The notes below the pieces were generated by a model. The model had not been told where the DNA came from and searched no databases. It saw only the letters and a list, made by a program, of their open reading frames with translations. A stretch of 64,000 bases of DNA from Atrina japonica (lineage: Eukaryota > Mollusca > Bivalvia > Pterioida > Pinnidae). Within the stretch, counting starts at the first letter, position 1; each line of letters opens with the position of its first letter. The translations under genes were made by a program, and so were the position numbers. The stretch lies in the NCBI GenBank assembly GCA_030159075.1, contig BROG01000524.1, positions 248,001-312,000 of the forward strand. Reading direction: 5' to 3'. Positions 11,701-22,802 of this stretch are shown in pieces.

Positions 11701-14374
11701 GCTCCATAGTAGAGTGTTAGATTACCGGAGGGTCACAGGTTTGGAATCTCGGCGAAGGTGACTGGATTTTTGTATCATTTGGGTGAGGCATTAAAAACCG
11801 AGGTCCCGTTTCGCAGTAGGTGTCGGCAAACACATGTGCACATCTATGAAGATGATTGGAAAGTAATCAGATGCCATGTCTTATTTCAGTTTCCATGTAA
11901 ACACAAAAAATATTGATGATTTTTTGTCATCTGTACTCTGTTTTTGATGGTAAATCATATTGTCAGGTGATTTTTTTTATGGTATAAAATCGTTTCATGA
12001 TTATTATATACACTTTCCGAAAAAAATATTTCTAACTTAGCTAATGCTGCTTTAAATGATATTATTTATATGAACAAAATTTCAGGCTGCTAGAATTTTT
12101 GCAGAGTGATATCAATATTTATCTAGAATTCAAGATCAATGATTTAGTTAGCTTTTAATCAACAAAGTCAAGGATAATACATATCAAACTATTATTGATA
12201 GAAATCTAAATGAAATTATTTTGCAGGTGGAGAAAATGTTCGGCCATATTGGGATAAATATTTCAGTGGATCTGAGGGTGTGATCTTTGTGGTAAACTGC
12301 TCTTCAAATGAAGAAGAACTACAAACAGCAAACAATGAGTTGCATAAAGCTTTAGGTGACCCAGAACTGGACAATCTACCTCTCATGGTACTGTGTAATG
12401 ATTTTGACAAAGAAAATTCCAAGACAACAGAAGAGGTAAGGCTCTGACTTTTGTTGCTTGTGAACATGCATTAAGCTATGTTGGTAATTACATATATTTA
12501 CAGTAATATTTGGCCTTCTACTATATAACATTGTAACTACAACACTGTAATATTCTTCTCTCTGTTTTAGTAATGTTGTAATCACAACACTGTAGTTTTC
12601 TTCTCTCTGTTTAAGTTATGTTGTAATCACAACACTAGTATTCTTCTCTCTGTTTTAGTAATGTTGTAATCACAACACTGTAGTTTTCTTCTCTCTGTTT
12701 AAGTTGTGTTGTAATCACAACACTAGAGTATTCTTCTCTCTGTTTAAGTTGTGTTGTAATCACAACACTAATATTCTTTCTGTTTAAGTTGTGTTGTAAT
12801 CACAACACTAGTATTCCTCTCTCTGTTTAAGTTGTGTTGTAATCACAACACTAATATTCTTTCTGTTTAAGTTGTGTATAACCACAACACTGTAATATTC
12901 TTCTCTCTGTTTAAGTTGTGTTGTAACCACAACACTGTAATATTCTTCTCTCTGTTTAAGTTGTGTTGTAACCACAACACTGTGATATTCTTCTCTCTGT
13001 TTAAGTTGTGTTGTAATCACAACACTAATATTCTTCTATCTGTTTAAGTTATGTTGTAATCACAACACTGTAATATTCTTCTCTCTGTTTAAGTTGTGTT
13101 GTAACCACAACACTGTAATATTCTTCTCTCTGTTTAAGTTGTGTTGTAACCACAACACTGTGATATTCTTCTCTCTGTTTAAGTTGTGTTGTAATCACAA
13201 CACTAATATTCTTCTATCTGTTTAAGTTATGTTGTAATCACAACACTGTAATATTCTTCTCTCTGTTTAAGTTGTGTTGTAATCACAACACTGTAGTATT
13301 CTTCTCTCTGTTTAAGTTGTGTTGTAATCACAAAACTACAATATTCTTCTCTCTGTTTTAGAATTAGTTTTTGTATAGAGTTAAATCCTCTACTTTTCAT
13401 GTATTTTATTTTGAGGTATTTGATTTGAATTCTCATTTGATGATAAAAACTAATCCTCATTAAAATTGTAAAGACTTACATGCATGTAAGTGGATTCAAT
13501 TGTTGACATTAAGAATGCATACTAGCTAAAAATGCTCATGTTTTTACTCTTCATGTTGCATTAACCAAACTTTAACGGCGTCAGCTGATGGATTAGTGCT
13601 GCACTGTTTGCAAAACTGACCCTGTTTTGAATTTTGATCTACCGTTATTGTTTAGACTACTCAGTAGTCCAATGTGTTTTGTAGGGATAAAAGGGTTTAC
13701 TCACCAAATAAGTATACCTTTAGTTTACATTAGAGCTTCTCCTCTTGAAATGAAACGAGAAAACTGTTGTACCTTGATGTCTTATTATACGTGTATTTAT
13801 ACCACCGTGAAATGGTAAATCCATACACTGATCTTTAAAACTTGACCAAGTACCGGTACAGTTGAAAAGATAATCTATAAAGAATTTTGGAAAATCTTAC
13901 TTTGTAGGAAGATAGAAAAGATAAATACAGGAATGTCATCTTTGTTCAATTGATTCCACCTTCTTATAAAGACGATGTACTTACCGGTAGTATAAGATGG
14001 ATTTTAAAAGCACATCTTTTCTACGATGGAATTACTGGAAACATGAAAATTTGTCTTCTTCTTCTCCTTACTCTGTATTATCATTCACGAACATTTCTTG
14101 TTTTTGTGTAAGGTCTAACAGCTATAAAGCAAAATTATGGGGTAATAAGTAATGTAGTAAAAGCTATTTCTTCTAAAATTTTCTTTTGATTTCTAACTTG
14201 CAGCTTTCAAAAATCCTGGAATTAGAACTTGAAAATGGCAACAGAAAATGGACAATACAAAGTTGCAGTGCTAATGACAAAGACAGCATCAAGAAAAGTT
14301 TTTTAGTATTTAATAAAATGTTAATGGAGATAAAGACAGCTAGGAAAAGGGAAGAAGATTTCAGCAAAATATGA
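8623..14374 (+). CDS. ARL15: ARL15-type small GTPase gene, four coding exons (5' end missing)
   Basis: Joining 8623-8767, 9427-9486, 12227-12435 and 14204-14374 gives 194 residues and a stop. Human ARL15 has 204, so about 15 N-terminal residues (one small exon) are missing. The protein is an ARF-family GTPase. The P-loop reads 'LGLAKSGKST'. The switch region reads 'APTVGFSIKAL'. The G3 site is 'VKELGG', with Glu in place of the usual Asp, a feature I recall for ARL15. It is followed by 'YWDKYFSGSEGVIFVVNCSS'. The G4 site is degenerate ('CNDFD' rather than NKxD), and G5 is 'QSCSAND'. Known work links ARL15 to CNNM magnesium transporters and endomembranes. That role is transferred by family here and is not visible in the sequence. 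All introns have GT..AG ends, with phases 1, 1 and 0. The assignment to ARL15 over other ARLs rests on the PPPA motif before the P-loop, ELGG and the YW..Y..GS.GVIFV block. Confidence 0.9.
9427..9486 (+). CDS. ARL15: ARL15 exon with the ELGG (G3) motif
   Basis: A 60-bp exon encoding 'FSIKALMFDDCFMDVKELGG', flanked by 'ttgaag' (acceptor) and 'gttagt' (donor). Phase 1 at both ends keeps the frame with the neighbouring exons. The acceptor's pyrimidine tract is weak. Confidence 0.88.
10190..10275 (+). repeat. 17-bp tandem repeat in ARL15 intron 2
   Basis: About four copies of 'ggtctttatacacaggt'. Similar wording ('tatagacaggt') near 17.6-17.7 kb suggests both come from one dispersed repeat family. 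Confidence 0.8.
11403..11421. repeat. (AC)n microsatellite
   Basis: Nineteen bases of alternating a/c inside the TIR element of ARL15 intron 2. Confidence 0.9.
11688..11860 (+). mobile_element. tRNA-derived SINE
   Basis: An A-box-like 'tggctccatagtagagtg' (11699-11716) lies 20 bp before a B-box-like 'aggtttggaatctc' (11737-11750), the internal RNA polymerase III promoter spacing of tRNA-headed retroposons. The B box is mutated from GGTTCGAATCC. The body continues with 'accgaggtcccg', shared in inverted form with the repeat at 1.7 kb. Confidence 0.6.
12227..12435 (+). CDS. ARL15: ARL15 exon with GS-GVIFV and G4 region
   Basis: The acceptor is 'ttattttgcag' and the donor 'gtaagg'. It enters in phase 1 and leaves in phase 0. 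It encodes 'GENVRPYWDKYFSGSEGVIF', then an acidic helix, then 'LPLMVLCNDFDKENSKTTEE'. The Asn-Asp-Phe-Asp stretch stands where most GTPases have NKxD. Confidence 0.92.
12527..13365. repeat. Palindrome-bearing minisatellite (about 45-bp unit) in ARL15 intron 3
   Basis: About 18 copies of a unit containing 'gtgttgtaatcacaacac' (an inverted repeat with 7-bp arms) followed by 'ctgtaatattcttctctctg' and 'tttaag' or 'ttttag'. Unit length varies from about 40 to 46 bp because some copies lack part of the 'gtaatattc' segment. Copies ending 'ttttag' look like 3' splice sites. Confidence 0.92.
14204..14374 (+). CDS. ARL15: ARL15 last coding exon
   Basis: The acceptor is 'ttgatttctaacttgcag'. Phase 0. 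It encodes 'LSKILELELENGNRKWTIQS', 'CSANDKDS' (G5 region) and a basic C-terminus 'TARKREEDFSKI', then TGA. A lysine/arginine-rich end in place of human ARL15's last residues is plausible. Confidence 0.9.
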   Translation, partial: LSKILELELENGNRKWTIQSCSANDKDSIKKSFLVFNKMLMEIKTARKREEDFSKI

Positions 14375-14800
14375 TTTATACTAATTTTTCAATACATTTT
14401 TGCCTTCAGAAGAGTTGTCTCCCTTGGGTGACAAAGCTAATACATGTATTACTGTACATGTAATAAGTATATTTGGGGCCATTTCAGCACATTAAGGTTT
14501 GCTTGATGGATGTAACTGGCCCAATATGAATATGATGCTTAAGAATACCTGTAATATGTATGTATTAATTTAAATCTGTATCTTTGCAGCATTTTTTCTT
14601 TGTGACTTTTATTCTGTGTGTAGTGACAATACATGTATGTTTTTATCAATCATTGCATTGAAAGTGTTTAAGAATAGGATTGTTGAGGTCAACAGACATG
14701 GACATTTTTTTTTTTAAATATGCTTTTACATGACCTTTATAATCAATAATTAAAAACTACAATGTCAAAAACCACACAGGTATTGAGATATTTACCTTTA
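14375..14800 (+). other. ARL15: Probable ARL15 3' UTR, end not determined
   Basis: Follows the stop codon without a recognisable feature. No AATAAA was seen in the first kilobase. The first clear one (15437-15442) is inside a repeated segment, so the transcript end cannot be fixed from sequence alone. Confidence 0.35.
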
Positions 14801-14819
14801 AATGACTTGAAATACCCAT

Positions 14820-17010
14820 GCCCTGATTGACCGCCTTCAGTAATGATTTGCAAATCTCCGAGCGCTTGGAGTGTGACGTAAGTGTGGTGGTGTTCGCTAT
14901 TCTGACCAGTGTCAAAATATTTATACAGACTTACGTATGTGAAATGTGTATTTGTTTACAGTGTAGCATATAGATGTAAGAAAAATTGATGGATAAAAAA
15001 GACGTGTTTATTCTTTCCAATATATTCAAGTTTCTTATGTTTGATAAGTGACAATAGATAAATGCATTATTATATTGTCCTCAAAACACTCTATGCAGAT
15101 AGAGAATTTCCTAAGTCGCCATACACCATGATTTATTTTGTCACTTATTATTTATCATGATATCCTTTCCTGACTTAAATTGGTCGTCTCCTACCTGTAC
15201 AGGTAACTCAGTTTATCACCTGTCAATCACCGTATCAATTCAATTAGCTTTAGTACCTATACTCTGTGGGATGCTGTCTGTCCAGTCAAGTGAGAAAACA
15301 CAGCACTCGTGTATGTCCATTTCATCTACTATTTTGGTGTTTTGATAATGATTTTAGCAGTGATATATAAAACTAAAATGTTAGGCTATTAATATCTTAT
15401 TCTCTTGATATCAGTTTAAATATATTCATATTTCTGAATAAAATGTATAATTTCCAAATATAATCATTTTACGCAGTCTATTTATCAGCTGTGAACACAG
15501 GGGCTTAGTTTTACTCGTATCAAAACCCATGGTAAACATACAAGTTGGATGTACATGTACAATTTAAAACCAGGGACTGGTAAAACTAAATGATAAAATA
15601 TTGTCAAGTTTTGCCTCAGAAATAAGATATTGAGATATTATTTGAAAAAAAAAGTATCAAATATACAAAATTTTGAAGAAAATTGCGATGTAAATGGCAC
15701 ATTTCGCCAGTATTTCGGGGACTGGGCTTGAAAGAAAGGAAATTAATTTTAAAAATATTTTCTTGATATCAATTTTAATAAATAAAATTAATATTTCTTA
15801 ATTTCATGTATAATAATTTTGAGTCATTATTGTTTTAAGCAGTCTATTTTATCATGGACATAAGTTACACATTGTATAATGACTGAGTTTTAATCGTTTC
15901 AGAAGCCATGGGAAATAGGCATGCTGGATGTATATTGTAATAGTGCTTAAAACCACTGATGCCCCTGATAAAACTAAAAAAAAAAATAAAAAAAAAAAAT
16001 CATAAAGTTTTATTTCAGGAATGAGACTAAAAGTTAAGTAGACCTAATTACAAAAACTGTATAAAAAATACAATTTTATTCAAATAGACAGAGATTGTAT
16101 TGTAGAAAATTGAACCTAAAAAGTGAACTAAAACATACCACTTGTATCAGCGATTATATATTACTTGAAATTCTTGTCTTAAATCAATGTTTCTATTTTA
16201 TTCAGATTTTTAAAATAAATTCAATTTCATAAATTTATACGTAAGATAGTAACATGATTTCCAAACCGATAATTAAAGAAATATACCATACATTTGTTAC
16301 CTGCACATTAAAGTTAACTTCATCTGGATATTTAAGACAAATGTTTTTAATTTATTGCTGTGATTTTATTATATGTATAATATTTCATTGAGGAAATTTT
16401 AAGTTCTGAATGACAAATTGCTGTTGAGATTTCTCTTTCTTAGTGCTATAGTGCTATATGCGATACGTATGTCCACACACAAAGATATTTATACATGGAC
16501 AACTTATCCATAGAAACATATTTTACTACCTGTGGCATAGATCACTTCAAAGAGTGCACAGTGGTGGCTGGAAGACCCCGATCGAGACGTCCTGTAGAAC
16601 TTAATCAGGGAGACATGAAAACTGATAACACGATACTTGATTATCTACTTTAGGCTAAATGAATGTTAAGTCACATTGAAAATATTGTTAGCCTATAGAT
16701 CCAGATATGTTAGGCTTTATATATTGCTGATGGTTCTAAAATAAAAATAATAACTGGGTAGAAAATAAATAAATCAGTTGTTAAGAATAATGTTCTAGAA
16801 AGAAAGAAGAAAAATACAGTAAATCTAGACCTTTAATCTTACAATATCAAGCCTTGCACCAGACTAGCTATATATATATATATATACAGTTTTTATCTTA
16901 ATACTGCTGACCACCACATGTACGTCACTTTCTGTTTAGCAGACCTAGCGGAGTATTTGGTAAAGGGAAACTACTGTTTCTAACCTAACATTTTGTTACC
17001 ATTTTCCACA
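14820..17010. repeat. Segment bounded by imperfect inverted repeats, with an internal duplication
   Basis: 'gtgacgtaagtgtggtggt' near 14870 and its approximate reverse complement 'accaccacatgtacgtcac' near 16910 face each other. Between them, about 15385-15650 and 15750-16030 are diverged direct copies (shared order: 'cttgatatca', 'gcagtctat', 'gag/tag..ttttaatcgt/ctcgt', 'ccatgg', 'ggatgta', 'ttaaaacca', 'ataaaactaa'). This could be an old transposon. No coding region is seen. Confidence 0.45.
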
Positions 17011-19050
17011 TGGTATGTGTAAACAGAGGGGTAAAAAAAAAATTTCTTTGTACATAATACTTAGGTTTTATGTATATCTAACCAAAATTGTAATAAAATC
17101 AACATAAAATTTTTCATGTTTGTTGACCTTTAAGCAATAACGGAGGATTGAGAATCCCCGACTAGGTTATGGAAGGTGTTTACATGTGGTAAATGTTGCT
17201 AAGTAAGAGTTAATCTTTGATATTTAATAGTAAATATTAAATAGCCATTTTCTTATCATATCCCATTTAATCCAAGACTCCCAGGACAATCTCAAATTCC
17301 AGAGGACCTGATTGCTGTATGTGTTGATGTTTGATATGGTATTTGATATAACAATATATAAATGGTCATATTTTAAACTTTTCATAAATTCACAATTAAT
17401 TCAGTATGTTCTTGCTACCAAATGACATTTTTCATTGTGTAATTTTCAAAACAACTGATAAACTGGAAGTCTCGTTCTGATACAGACTTTATGGATTATT
17501 ATTATCCTGTTGATATGAATTTCAAATTTTGTTGATATCACAAATGTAAAATCACCTGACAGTCAAACTTGTCTATATAGACCACTTACGGGAACAGTCA
17601 AAAACAGTTGTTATAGACAGGTAGCCTTAATAAAGAGGTCTATTCATTATAAACAAGTTAAAAGTCATGATTGAATGGCATTTATAGACAGGTGCCCTTT
17701 ATATAGAGTTAGTTTTTAATGTAAGTTTGACTGTATTAAGTAGGAAGTATATATTGACATGTTTTGCACATAATCTTAAGTGAGGAGTATGTAAAAATGT
17801 TCCATGAAATGTGATATAGTAGCTGATCTCGTTCCATACTGTTTTGTGGATAATTAACGACAAATGTTTTCACAGGCTGGCAAAAGTTTACCTGGCAGGA
17901 AACATGCACATCACTTATATGGCGGCATTTTAAAATCGAAGTCTTTGTTTATTATATTCAGAAAAAGATCTAGGAACATATTATTTATTTTGTGTTTTTA
18001 TATATATATATATTGGGCTGCGAGAAAGTGTTCCAGTTTACTCCTTCCCCAAGTGGTCTCTTCTTGTGCACACTGTAACTGACAGTAATTGCCAGTGTTA
18101 AAACTTTGAAATCTTCATGAATGAAGAGGTCCATGCTTTTCAAACAAATTTTGTTTTTTCTTTTTTTATGTTTTTATATTTTATCAAGGATACAGTATAA
18201 AGCTTAACACTGTAGATATTGATTATTTTTATTTGATATCTGCAAATATTATCATGTAATCATTTGTTTGTTTGAACATTTCATACAGTTACAAGATCTG
18301 TAGATTTTTGTCTTTTTTTTAACATTTCATACATTTACAAAATTTGTAGATTTTTGTCTGTTTTTAATTGTGGGTTTATATCCTGTCATGATTTTCATTT
18401 ATTGGAGATGTGACCAAAGACAGATGCCACAAATATTGACCTTTGCTATGGACTGATGCTAATGTGATGAGAGATTCTTTACATTATACATGTTTTAACA
18501 GGAACAAATTAATTTTTTGGGGTAGTTTTCAGCATTATATTTTTATTTATAGCTTCAAAATGCAGTCAATTCATTTTCAATTGCAACTCCATTTACTGGT
18601 AAAGACAACTTAATGCCGCAACATGACTCATAATTAAGCATTATTAAGACAAATAGATAAGCATTGTTAAGACAAATAAGCAAGAAAATGGGAATGCTGT
18701 TTATGTAATCTTTATTCAGATAATTTTACAAATTGATTTGTTCTAGATCTAATGTCTGGTGATGTGACCCAGTGAATGTTTGATAATTATTTTGATAAAC
18801 TTTTGAATTTTGTAATTTGTGTCTTAAGAATTGCTTGGGCAAATTCCTGTAAGTTTCAGCACCTTTAGAGTAAGGGACCATAGTTTGTGAATTTCATGGT
18901 CTCTCGCACAGGTGCTTTTGTAGATCAGATGTGTCCTCAAGCGACCGATGTGACCCATTTGTTCTTGTTCATGTTAAATATTTATTTTTCATGTTTTATA
19001 TTTTAGTTATTACTTTGTTATTGTTCTTCATAACAAATCAAATATATCTG
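17011..19050. other. Non-coding stretch with diverged dispersed repeats
   Basis: No exon was recognised. 17560-17730 resembles the 'tatacacaggtggtc' family at 10.2 kb. A tandem phrase 'aacatttcatacatttacaa' occurs twice around 18280-18350. Confidence 0.4.
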
Positions 19051-19580
19051 TATATGATGACTTTATGTCTGCCCCAACGGGCTGGGTAGACATGTGGGTT
19101 TTGCCATAGTTTTCTATTTATCCATCTTTTTGTCTATCAGTCACAAATCTCTATCTTTCTGTCTATCTGTCACAAATCTCCTCCTGGCTCTAACTCTTCA
19201 TCCCATGCTTGGAATGCATTAAAACTTTAACATTATATTGATCATGGCCTTGAACCTTGGACATATTGTCAAAGTCAAGGTCACAGTGCATTCATTGGCA
19301 GAATATTTGTTGGGGCTATAACTTTCAAACATTAATATGATATTGGTCATGACCTAAACAATGTGTCATAACCTTGACCCAGGGTCATATCTTCAAGGTC
19401 ATTGTCACCGTCCACCCATGGACAGAATCTTTGAGCAGGCTTTAACTTTTCAACCTTTTCTTCAAACACTTTCAAATTTCAACATCATTGGTAACAACCT
19501 TAATGTGAAGTTTTACCTTTGTAACTCTGTACAATGTTCATGTCTGATCTTTTATCATTGTTACATGATATGGCGTGGTT
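19050..19580 (+). repeat. Dispersed repeat rich in TCAAGGTCA-type half-sites
   Basis: Contains 'gtcaaggtcacagtg' (about 19275) and 'cttcaaggtcattgtcac' (about 19390), plus inverted 'aaccttgaccc' (about 19371), set between two 'gggctataactttcaaac'-like phrases. The wording suggests an internally duplicated repeat. The half-sites match the known extended binding site of NR5A/ERR nuclear receptors, but use here is unproven. Confidence 0.45.
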
Positions 19581-22475
19581 TTTAGCCATCATGGTTGTGT
19601 ATCTCTATGTTACAGTATGTTATATATATTAATGTGTGGAATTACATCTCAGTAGTGTTAAGAAATGAGTTTATTTGTATTTTAATCAAACCTTTTTATA
19701 ATATTTTTCAAATTTTGCTTTCTATTAAGTGATTTGTTATTATTTCAGCTACTTAAAATTGATGTTTTGCTTCACTTGTTAAGATTTCAATGCAATAAGT
19801 ACAAATGTTATGAACATAATTATTGTCAAGGTTTATAACAAATTATTCTCAATATGTTATGTTGCATCTAACATTCTACTATATTTGTACTCACTTTTTG
19901 ACGCATGTGAGATATTGTTTACACATGAAAGTGAAGTATTTCAAGTAATATTATATATTTCTAATACATGTATTTAGTAATTTTAAAATATCTATTATTT
20001 TCAATAAAAGTGGCTTGAAAGGCCAATTATCAAAATATTTATATTTTCATGTATATCAATTTCATTACATTTCAACAATTTGTTTACCATTTTCCCCAAT
20101 CATATTTTTTATCTTGATTCTACATTTAAATTAGTTCAACTTTTTTGTTGTTAATTTGTATAAACATTTAAATTCACCCATTGCACTAATCCATCACTCA
20201 GTTGATATCTATCTGTTATCTTCTTCACCAGATCTTTGATGATTATCAATACACAAAAGTTGACTAGTTTTTGTTTTATTTAAAATAAACCTTTTTTTCT
20301 CAATAAATATTAAATGAATATCACATATCCCTGGTTCAGATAGGCACAGAAACATAGATACAGATTTTGTCTTCATTTTTGTTGACCCAGTAGATTATTA
20401 CATCTTAACATTATTTTGCCAATACATTTAATCATTTTACGACGATATTTCAATTCAATGGACATTAAGACAACCGGAAGTGTTACTTTTGTTTATAATA
20501 CCGAGAAATTGATGTTTCACTTCTTCAATTTTACTGGAACTAAATGCCAAACACCTGGCAAATTTTACTATAAAGTAAATATGAATTTTAACATTTTATA
20601 ATTCTATATCAAATTTATAATGTAATGTTGTTCAAGTTACTGATAGTAAAGGATCAATGATGTAGATCGAATGTATGTTAAGTAGATAAATATGTCAGGA
20701 ACACAAAACTTGAGTGGTGAATTATGTTGTTTTTTATCATGGTCAAGCAGTTATTTAACATTACATGTATTTACAGTAGAACTTCAAGTCAAAATTCAAG
20801 GGACCACCTAGAAAAGTTTGAAGACTTCGACTCATTGATTGTAGCAGAGAGTCATTTGTTATTTAGTTTCAGATTCTATAAGGTGTAGGTATGAAGCTTT
20901 GAAACCATTTAAGACGTATACAGTCATTGTAATTAATAAGAAGTGCTAAATTTAACTTAATTTTGAAACTTAAATTTGAAATAACATATTGAGTGTTTAT
21001 GATAAGGATAATAATTATCATGGGGCTATTTTATACACATGTAAATTTTGACTTCGTTATATGTAGGAAATTTTGTTGTTTTTATAGAAATGGGGCCTAG
21101 AAAGTCATTTGAAACATTCAGAATTTTTATTCATAAAAGTTCGAATTATAAAATGTTTATAGTAGTGTTAAATAACAAACTTATTTCAGGACTTTGTCAA
21201 TAGTTAAAAACATGGAGAAATTTGACTTATTGAAGTTCTATTCACTGAAGTTCTACTGTATTTTAAAAGAATAATTTCAGTCCATCCTACAGTTAGGTAA
21301 ATATACATTGTACATCATACATTAAATAAGTAGATCTATTTTTCTAATGCTTTGTAGTATATATATCAGATATAAATATTCACCATTGGTAGCTTTACAT
21401 TTTTATCTTAAGGTTTGTTTTATTTATTGTACATGTTGTTTAAACACTATAATTTGTAACTTCCAAAATGTATCCATGTCGGTAGTAGGCACACATTGGC
21501 TATTATCTGAGTGAATTAATGGTGATTTATCTTAATTTTCTGGAAATGTCATAATTATGTCTAATTCCATTAATTTACTCATTTGAAGAATTTTATAAAA
21601 TTTATTCATTATTTTGTCTATCATAAACTTTTTGAAATAACAACTGAGAAGTATTGCTTAGGGATGGACCGATTGTTTTTGATTTCCTAATATAACCATT
21701 ATGTAAATTACAAAACATGTTAAATTTAAGATATTTTCTCAATTATTTTTTTCAACTTGTCAAGAAATTACTAAAATGCAAGTTTCGTGAAAATCAAATT
21801 TTGACCCAATGCACACGAATCAAAGAAAAAGCACTTGTTTAAAAGTAGCGATTTTATGTTCGTGTTTTTAGCATTACAATAAAATCTTATTGTTTTTGTG
21901 TACTCTGATTCACATAACCTGCATAAATTGGCAGGGTGGAGTAACCTTTTGATTATCATACAGGCGATTGTACTCACTTTTCTATTATGATCAGTTGCAA
22001 GTTAAAAACATTTTATTCCCCTCTAGATAGTAAATGAATGGTGACAATTAGAAACGTTTACTTTTACATGTGTAATTTTAATATTATGCTTTATTACTAA
22101 GATTTAAACTCGTCCACGTCAAGAAAGGATTATATGGATTTTACTTTATCTACACTAAGTTGTGTTCAACTTATAATCTAAATGTTTAATTCTTTTTCAT
22201 ACTTTAGCTCTCTTAAAATCTTCAGTATTTCACAAATATTGGTTTAAAATTTGATCTCTAACATCTCGGGAAACTGAGTGTCATTTCGTTCATTTTAGTC
22301 CGTCCGAAGATTGTTTAAGATATTCTGTTTACAATTATATGACAATTAGTATTGTTCATTCTATGAAATAAATATATAAACATTTATAGGTTACTGTCTT
22401 TTTTCTTGTGAAATGATTTTGTGTATTCTATAGCATTCATGTTTTTTATTTTTATTTTCAAAGTTACAGTAGATA
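19581..22475. other. Long AT-rich stretch, no gene seen
   Basis: Only short open frames without splice context or recognisable motifs. No strong repeat. Confidence 0.4.
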
Positions 22476-22544
22476 TTGTATTTTCTACCTTTGACAGGAG
22501 TATCTGACATTTTGACAAGCCATAATGTCTCTGTCCACACCCAA

Positions 22545-22577
22545 GTGTGTAGACAAGCTACACACGCAATGACGTCA
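22545..22577. promoter_or_regulatory. Perfect 8-bp stem-loop next to a full CRE palindrome
   Basis: GTGTGTAG (22545-22552), a 5-base loop, then CTACACAC (22558-22565), followed by TGACGTCA (22570-22577), the consensus cAMP-response element. There is no gene start nearby, so function is uncertain. Confidence 0.35.
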
Positions 22578-22698
22578 CAAAATGATTTTAAAATATGGGA
22601 CTTTGATCTGATGAAAATTAAGTGCATTAAAATGTGCGTCAGATTTACATGCATAAACAGTATTTGAAGAATGGGAGAAAAATAATCAAACATGGGTT

Positions 22699-22802
22699 TG
22701 TGGAGTGGAAAAGAAAATCTCTACCCTCAAATCTTGGGAAACCCTCGGATTGGACAACCAGATATTTATCACTCGGGTGGAGATTTCCTTATCCACTCCA
22801 CA
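22699..22802. repeat. Hairpin with 28-bp imperfect arms
   Basis: Arm 1 (22699-22726) begins 'tgtggagtggaaaag'. Arm 2 (22775-22802) ends 'atccactccaca'. The arms pair with about four mismatches over a 48-base loop. A related pair of half-arms ('gggtggatatttccgtttcc' then 'actccac') occurs at 39.2 kb. Confidence 0.65.

Larger units (their letters stand above)
10412..12056. mobile_element. TIR element with TTAA ends in ARL15 intron 2
   Basis: The left end, TTAAAGCAGCATTAGC, is repeated perfectly in inverted form at the right end (GCTAATGCTGCTTTAA, 12041-12056). The outermost TTAA on both sides could be the target duplication, as in piggyBac-type transposons. No transposase frame is visible in the 1.6 kb. 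Inside are a dispersed repeat B copy (about 11080-11220, reversed), a CA microsatellite and a tRNA-headed SINE, so later insertions have enlarged it. Confidence 0.6.

Noticed and set aside
11688..11770. Functional tRNA gene
   Set aside because: The B box is mutated and no cloverleaf can be completed. A SINE head fits better.
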